Source of the DNA: Seiridium cupressi
Lineage: Eukaryota > Ascomycota > Sordariomycetes > Amphisphaeriales > Sporocadaceae
DNA: 64,000 nucleotides
Assembly (NCBI GenBank): GCA_036674765.1
Contig: JARVKI010000005.1
Coordinates: forward strand, 372,001 to 436,000
Reading direction: 5' to 3'
Part shown: piece after piece, positions 57,231 through 64,000 of the stretch
Layout: the number at the start of each line of letters is the position of its first letter
Numbering within the stretch: position 1 is the first letter of the stretch
Translations under genes and position numbers: made by a program
Notes under the pieces: generated by a model
Database searches by the model: none
What the model was told of the DNA's origin: nothing
The model's input: the letters and a program-made list of their open reading frames with translations, nothing else

Positions 57231-60200
57231 TTGAGGCAACGGCGACGTTGGGTTATCCCTTGGGGCCAAGGGAAGTTTCAAGGCGTTACGCCGAGGTACC
57301 AGGTGGAAAATTGGAGCGGTCGTAAATTATAGTTTGGCGGTGCGCTTCAACCAATGACCCGATTACAGGAATCTAATGTCGGCGCTCTGGGACTTTCACT
57401 TGTGGTCGGCAATATGACCCTAGGGTACGTGTTAGCTTTGTTGGCAATTCCTGATTCTTCCGATTCAGCCAGGAGACGGCCATGCCGTGACTGAAGTATC
57501 GATTGATGTGATACCCGGCGCGAATTGGACAGACTTACAGCAGGACTGAATGCCTTGGGGAATCTCGAGTTGAACATCAACGTCTAGTACGACTCGGTTG
57601 GATGGTTCAATTGAGCAAGCTGGTATAATAAATGTTGTTGAAAAGTTCGGAGAGACCTCTCTGGTCGAACAGGTGCGCAGATATATCGTATCGTGGTCAA
57701 CCTGTGACGCGCGACCACCTGGCAATCGGTGAATTGGCTCTTCGATCCCAACCTGCAGGAAGCTCGGGCATCGGTCGACGATGGTTCGTCTCAAGTCAAA
57801 ATAGTCCCGATGGGTGTTAGGGGAAAATGGCTGCGTTGTTTGGCGTGGCGGGCAGCGGGCGGCGGGCGCGGTGGGTTACTGGTTGGTTGAGATGCGATAT
57901 GGAGTATGCGCTGTATTGCGTGTTACTTGCTGGCAGGGTCCCACTTTGAGGAAGTACAGGGCAGATGTTCGCAGGTCGCTGACGTGCAGCTTCGTCGTTT
58001 CGCGGTGCAAGACAGAGAGTAAGGCGCATAGAGCGACGGAGCGTGGAAGTAGTTTATGTTCGTGTCTAGGTTGAATGTTTACAAGAAGAGCAGACTGGCA
58101 CAACAGACGAGAAGCTGGGAATTAGAGACCAGAAAAACCGGGGATGGCTACAATAGATGGAAATGATGGACGACACCATCGATGTTGGGTGCGGTGGATT
58201 GACATGGAGAAGGAAAAGGGTCCATCAGCATCAGCAGTCAGACCCACCTCTGCTGCCGTCGGGTCTACTTTAATGTACTTTGCAGATACCTGAGTGGTGT
58301 GCGTCGACGGGCCAAAGATCTCAAGTACACGCCATGGAGCTCGATCTGTGCTTTATTTTTACCGGCGGGCGGTGTTGGCCATGGGTGCGGGAGCCGCCCC
58401 CCTGCCACATTGGCCCTGACAGACGGCCGAAGGGGTGAAGCAAGGCCCAGTCGGTCCCAGCGCTGCAGAGTGAGCGACGCCTAACCAGCCAGCTGACTGC
58501 CTGATCCGTCATGGGGGGCCGGGAGGCCATCTGAGACGTCGCTCAACGTCTGCAAAACCCCCAATTCGATACACTTGGCTGGCGGGAGACTGAGTCGTCA
58601 GTTAGCCCAGCAGACAGCTGTGCGGCTTCAGCGGGCTGGTGTCTGCTCAAGCAATCGACTTCACGACGGCAGTTCCGAGTCGCACGCAGCGGACCATGCG
58701 CATCACCACAGTGGTCAGGCCTGCAGACTACACATGTAGCCTGCTCAGCTTCCTTCGCTCACCGTCATCCCGCTTAGCAGTCTAGGGGACGCAGCCCTGG
58801 CTGCCAACGTGGCAAGCCTAGCGAGCATCATTGAATCCTCAGAGAAGACCTAGTCTGGGTAGGTACCCAAGTACCTGTGTTAGGGAACTTGGAACGCAGG
58901 GGTCGGCCCGCGGGACAATTTAGGGAGAGATCCGGACACGCAGGACGGGCCTGAGGCACTACCAATCAGACGCGTCCCAATTAACTTTGGAACATGTCTC
59001 TGCCCCTTTTCTCTCCGCACACTGCTTTAGGTTCCAGATTCCGCTCCTTGGGCTCTTTGTGGTTTTGACTGCCGGCCCTGGCAGCCGAAACAGGCACATT
59101 ACGCATTTCCGTTTCTGTCATCCCACGAAGCCACGCTGGACTCGTCCGACCCCCAGCGCGAGTGAACAGAGAGTGATGTTCAGGGTCTTTGCCAAATGCG
59201 ATACTCGCGGTTTTTGCCAAGTACTCGCACCGCACACTCGCTCCCATGTCTGTCATCAGCCTTCTCCAGATATTGACCAGCAATCTGTTGCCATACCCCG
59301 GGTTGCGCAAATTGACAAGCGAGGGAAAAAAAATTTGCCCTCATGATCAGAACGAACCCATTGCGCTTAACCAAGTTCAATGGGCCCCTCCCGCACATAG
59401 TCATGTGAAGCATCGTGAAGCGCTACTCCCAGCCAATTGGGCTAGATTTCTTGCCAGGCCTGGGCCAAAATCAAGTGGCAGCAAGCAGTGGTCTTTGGAA
59501 GATCTATAGGGTCCCCAGCTCCGTTCAGCGGAGAGGAAACATGAACTTGGGCCCATAGAGCAGGATTCTGTCCACGGAAAAATCGGAGTTCAACGGTGGC
59601 TGTCTGCACCTCCAAATTGACTGCTCTCGTGACCTCTGGCCTCCTTCATTCCTTTCTAGCATGACGCGGGTCACAATAGGGCTGAGTGCAAGTCACAGCC
59701 TGATTGGGGTTGCAGTTGCGCCAGATTCCCAACTAATTAGGTACATATTCTCATGAAAGTCGAATTATCGCAGAGGGCAGATCTAGCAGCCCGACACTAA
59801 CCGTCGGTGCTACCTCGCTCACTTTGCAAACAACAGTGGTACGCAACGCGTTGTAGCAGCAGGCTGGTCAAAACCGGCGCTTCCTCGCCTTTTCTCAGAT
59901 ACGCCGAACGCTTGAGTCGACAGTCCGCCCGCGTCCAAACCTAAAGTAGAGCTGCTGCCAATACGGTCCCGTTGTCAACATGAAGAGCTCTCCGCTCCAC
60001 GTGAGAGTGTTCAACGTTCACTGGGCGACAAATCTCAACAACTGCAATCGGCAGCCAGCACCTACAAGAGGAGACATCGTTGTGTTGCCACATGGCATTG
60101 CATCAAGCGGTCAGTTCCTAGATGTTCCAGGGAAATCGCAAGTCCCTGCATTATACCCTTGCTACGAACTCGCTACTGAGGCCAATTGTGATTTGCGAAC

Positions 60201-63200
60201 TGAGCAATCGTTCGGAATTCATACCGCACCAGCTAGAGAGCTTCTCGCACCCCGTCTCGGTGCATCTTTTAGTCCAACCACACTGAACCGGTGGTGACGT
60301 TTTCTTTGATGTTTCTAGCTGCGTTCAACAGGAGCTACACGAGTCAAGGCCAGGCACAAGAAGCTAGATTTCTTCCAGAACGTTAAGTTGGCAAAAAAAC
60401 AACCGGACGACCGCCGGGACCGGATATTTCCCCGTCGATCTTAAGCTACACCGCCTGCCTTGAGTCATCAACGCAAGTTGAGCCCTAGTAGGTATCCTCG
60501 GCGTATTTTCAGTAGTCGTGTTCAAGTCTCGCCGCGGCATTGCCGAACCACCGAAGCGATACCTATGTGGAGAGGCGTACATCCGACGTGGTCGAAGTCC
60601 ACCTCACGATGGCAGCTCGAGGCACAGACTTATGACGAGGCGAACATTGAGGCGCCTGCTTGGCCTGTGATCTGTTTACTGTCATGCTAAGCTCCTTGGT
60701 AACGTTAATTACAGTGTTTTGTTTTGTTATGCGCGGACAGCAGCCACACTGAAATGAGTAGTAATGCCTCACCCGCTCCTAAACTCCACAGTGGCAGTGA
60801 TGACATTAGTGCCCAGTATATGACAGCAAACCAATTGCTTCCGCCCTGCTTGGGCGTCCGCCGTTTTATTCCATTCCAGGGCTCTAGGGGCATGGACGTA
60901 AGAGAGGCCATGGCCATGGCTGGCCAAAAGTCTCACCTGCGCTTGTTGCGCTTGAGGCGGGATTAGCAATAGGAGAACATAGCACATATTAGTGCTCCAT
61001 CTAGGATCTCAATACGTTGCCAAGCTATAGGATATACGAATATCCCAAGTTTTACCAACACGGCTCGATTGGCCAGAGCTAGGAAAAAGTGCAGGAAATA
61101 ATTCCCGATTGGCGACCAGACTAGGAAATTAGCTTACCTAACATCGTCCAATAGTTCAACAACTACAACTCTACCCGCACCTCTTCGAGGACTATATCCT
61201 GGACTAGCTTTCATGTGGCCAAGCACATGGCACTTGCGGGGCCCCGCGTTTGCCGACTTGGGGAATCAGTCAAGGTTGGGCCTCGACGCCAGTCATTCCG
61301 AATCCTGCCATCCGGGTTGGCGCGGTTGCGTTCTAGACGATGGCGTGATCGACTCAACGGCGCCTGAATCATAGAACGCACGGCAGCAACATAGCTTGGG
61401 ATAAAACTCATGCGAGCCTTGGTAGACTGGGATTAAGTGGCCTTCCCTTAGATGACACCCGCCCGTTGCCCGTGCTAGCTCATGGCAGTCAGACGTGCTA
61501 GGCACGAGTCGCGGTCGACTCGAGGTCACAAAGTATGTGGGGAAGTGGCTCTCAAGTAGGCATCATGTTCCTATTATAGTCACTATGGTGAAGTGCAGGG
61601 TTTCGGTGGCCATCTCTATTGTGCGACAGGCGCCTTCCCTTCCCAGGAGCATACCTTCGAAGCCCATATCTCCTCGTACAGTCTTGAACGCCATACCTTC
61701 TTCGTCCTACTGTGGAATGGGGCAACAATAATTCATCACAATGTTTTCTTCAGCTAGAATAGAAGTGGGTGACCGCACCATCAGGGCAAATCGAATGAAA
61801 GCACTCTACCATACGCAAAGAAACCTATTTGACGAGAAATTGTATCATCATGTGCCATGTTCAACATCCAACCTTTGCTTTCATTCTCATGGAGGCGTTG
61901 GCCATGTTCTGTTGAGTTCCGCTGCAGCATATGTCGCCAAGCGTCCCACAATAAGAATTTTGACCTCGGCTTAGGCCGACGATCTTCTTGTCTCCATCTC
62001 CGGTAGTGATGCGGAAAGTATTGTAGCCTTTCCAAAAATGAACCTTGAGTGATTGTTGCTTGGTATTCCGGTGATAACGATTGGGCTATGTCTGTGGTTG
62101 TCTCCCCAAAGGTTCACTCACATACACTTGTGTGTACAGCCGTGTGCCATTGCAACTTAATTGTATTTGTGTCATTTAGAACGACCTCTTGCTTTTAGTA
62201 CAGTCAGGAATTCAACGGCTTGATGAAGGAACTCGAGTTGGACTTATTGGTAAAGATTTGGAAAGCTTTTACTGCATTATAGTGCAAGGGGTGTTGTGTT
62301 ATATACAGCCGCGTACCCTGCCGCATAAACATTGTTAATTAATACTTTGAGTCAGGACACTTCGACGCGGAGTGAGTAGTTTGCCTGGTCTTAACCCCAC
62401 AGCTTTGATGTCTGGAATATATCTCGTCCAGCTCTTCTGGGTGTTGATATTGGTTTTGATGGGCACAGGTGAGGGGTGGTATGAAATGTGAACATACGCC
62501 CCTTATAGCCTGCGTCTGTGGATCCGGGGGGTGGGGGGAAGAGAGATTATGCAAGATTCATCGTGAAAGGATCGCCGCTTTGCTGTTGTCTCTCGGGAAC
62601 TCAGGTTCATAACTTTAACACAATCCATCAGTTGACTGTTGATTTACCTGTCAAAGAGATATTACCATACACTACGAGATATCATAGAAATAGTTTTACG
62701 CTCTTATAGATTCGCGGTGTCTTGGGCAGGTGTAGAGTTATTTTATTATTTATAATCGACCTTACAGTTCCAAAGCAGATGGTTCCTTCTACTATGAGGA
62801 GAGCAATGCTATTTAGAGTATTTTCAGAGAAATCTACTATAAGATCAAACTAAGCAAGTCCGTAAAGTCTAAGAATGATAATACTAAATAGTGATGTTCA
62901 ATTTATCTGCATGATCATTATATCTCTGGTCGATATCATATGCAGACTCGAGCTGGTCCTGTAAATGTATAAAACTTTTCGTACTACCATGAATACATGA
63001 CTTTGGTTCCATCTACCAGTTGGAAGGCGAAACCACACTTTTGTCGAGCCGACAATATTTGGTTCGGGCCGTCCTTGTGCAGCGACATGCAGAGTTCGGA
63101 ACCCGCTCTCTGCAGCTTTGAACCTCCACCAGGAACATCATCACTACCACCAACCTTATTATTGTTTGTCATGGCAACACGACTTTTTGACTTTATTTGC

Positions 63201-64000
63201 TTTATCCTATCGATCGAGTAGCCGAAAGAAGGTAGGAAGCAGAGACTAAACCGCAATTACGGTAGTGTATTGGATTATTGTTATAACGTATACTAAAGCC
63301 CGTCAAACACAAAAGGTCCTTGGTTTGTCGCGATACGACCCGAAATAAATATCGGATTACGTCAAGCAATGCAATCTTACTCCTTTCATAGGAGTGTCCA
63401 TTTCCTTTCCATTGCAATGTTTCTCCCATCTTCAGCTGACCCCTCGAATGCCGTACGCAAGTTGCAACTGCGTTTGCTTGTCTTGAGGGCTTTGTTGCGC
63501 ATTGTTGATAGTTTCGAAGTAGCATCTTCACGCTATTTTGACTTGGTCCACTACGCAGGTACGGTGAGCTTTGTAGGTAGATGCGCGGGCTGTTGGAGGG
63601 TGAAACAGTCGTCTGTACCTTTGTCTTTAACAGTCCTGTCTCAGATAAAGGCAAGCGAATTGATAGGCAGTCATTTGGGTTAGCCTGTCTTGAGATGCGG
63701 ACTTAGCCAAGGTATGTAAAGAGGGTTTTAGCCCACGCTCGCCAAGCTTGCATGCAGCTGGCTGCTTGGCCCCCCCTGTGATGATCCTTGCTCACTTCAG
63801 ATTGGTCCAGTGCGGCTGTGACGCAGCGGGCCCCCGACAAAGTGGGATGCGATACGATACGGTCAAGCCACGCGCGGCGCGCTCAAGGCTGACACTCTCC
63901 AGTAACAATTGTGTCTGCGATCCAAGACGGTTACCAAGCTTTGTTGATCTATCTTCTGGGCTCCTGGAGACTCAAGTCGTTTGCTTATTCTCATCGGTTC
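57231..64000. other. 6.8-kb terminal interval without a confident gene
   Basis: The first 1 kb should be the promoter of the coiled-coil gene. Beyond it, frames on both strands are short and lack domains or spliceable partners. The stretch from about 62.1 to 63.3 kb is clearly AT-richer than the rest. A minus-strand frame at 62984-63172 (63 codons, starting MTNNNKVGGS, two Cys, ending GTKVMYSW) has somewhat protein-like composition and could be a small exon or relic, but has no support beyond that. No RNA gene or mobile element is seen. Confidence 0.45.

Overview
The window is nuclear DNA of a filamentous ascomycete (Pezizomycotina). The genes carry many short GT-AG introns of about 50-160 bp. 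Several families are fungal: Zn2Cys6 regulators, a free-standing AA8 cytochrome domain, an Ecp2/Hce2-like secreted protein, a GPI-anchored Ser/Thr-rich protein, fungal NEJ1/XLF and a fungal M13 peptidase. Class is uncertain; the overall style would suit Sordariomycetes. I saw no tRNA, rRNA, CRISPR array or intact transposon. Splice models were built by hand from splice sites, reading phase and protein conservation.

Left edge (1-6.4 kb): a decayed C-terminal tail of a sterol-glucosyltransferase-like gene, an unknown three-exon gene, a secreted AA8 haem protein and a GPI-anchored wall protein.

6.4-19 kb holds the most coherent system, six genes arranged as three divergent pairs: MFS transporter / SDR polyol dehydrogenase; class II ketose-phosphate aldolase / RpiB-family sugar-phosphate isomerase; Zn2Cys6 regulator / dihydroxyacetone-kinase-family kinase. 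The set (polyol dehydrogenase, DAK-type ketose kinase, RpiB-type isomerase, regulator, transporter) parallels known erythritol/threitol routes: Yarrowia EYD/EYK/EYI/EUF and mycobacterial DerK/LerK with RpiB-like isomerases. I infer a polyol or ketose (possibly tetritol) catabolic cluster, here with an added aldolase. The 10-mer GAGACGAGGC occurs in all three divergent promoters and once just past the kinase, so it is a candidate cluster operator.

19-37 kb: a conserved unknown fungal protein, NEJ1/XLF (end joining), an 8-kb gene-free interval, a forkhead transcription factor and cactin (splicing). 37-41 kb: an Hce2-like small secreted protein divergent from a second Zn2Cys6 regulator that has an in-frame TAG to be spliced out, followed by a gene relic. 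41-50 kb: M13 metallopeptidase, nitronate monooxygenase, and an amidase divergent from the monooxygenase. 50-54 kb: an F-box-like gene with a probable GC-AG intron whose frame can be spliced into a frameshifted SDR-type gene. 55-57 kb: a coiled-coil protein. From 57.2 kb to the end I find no confident gene.
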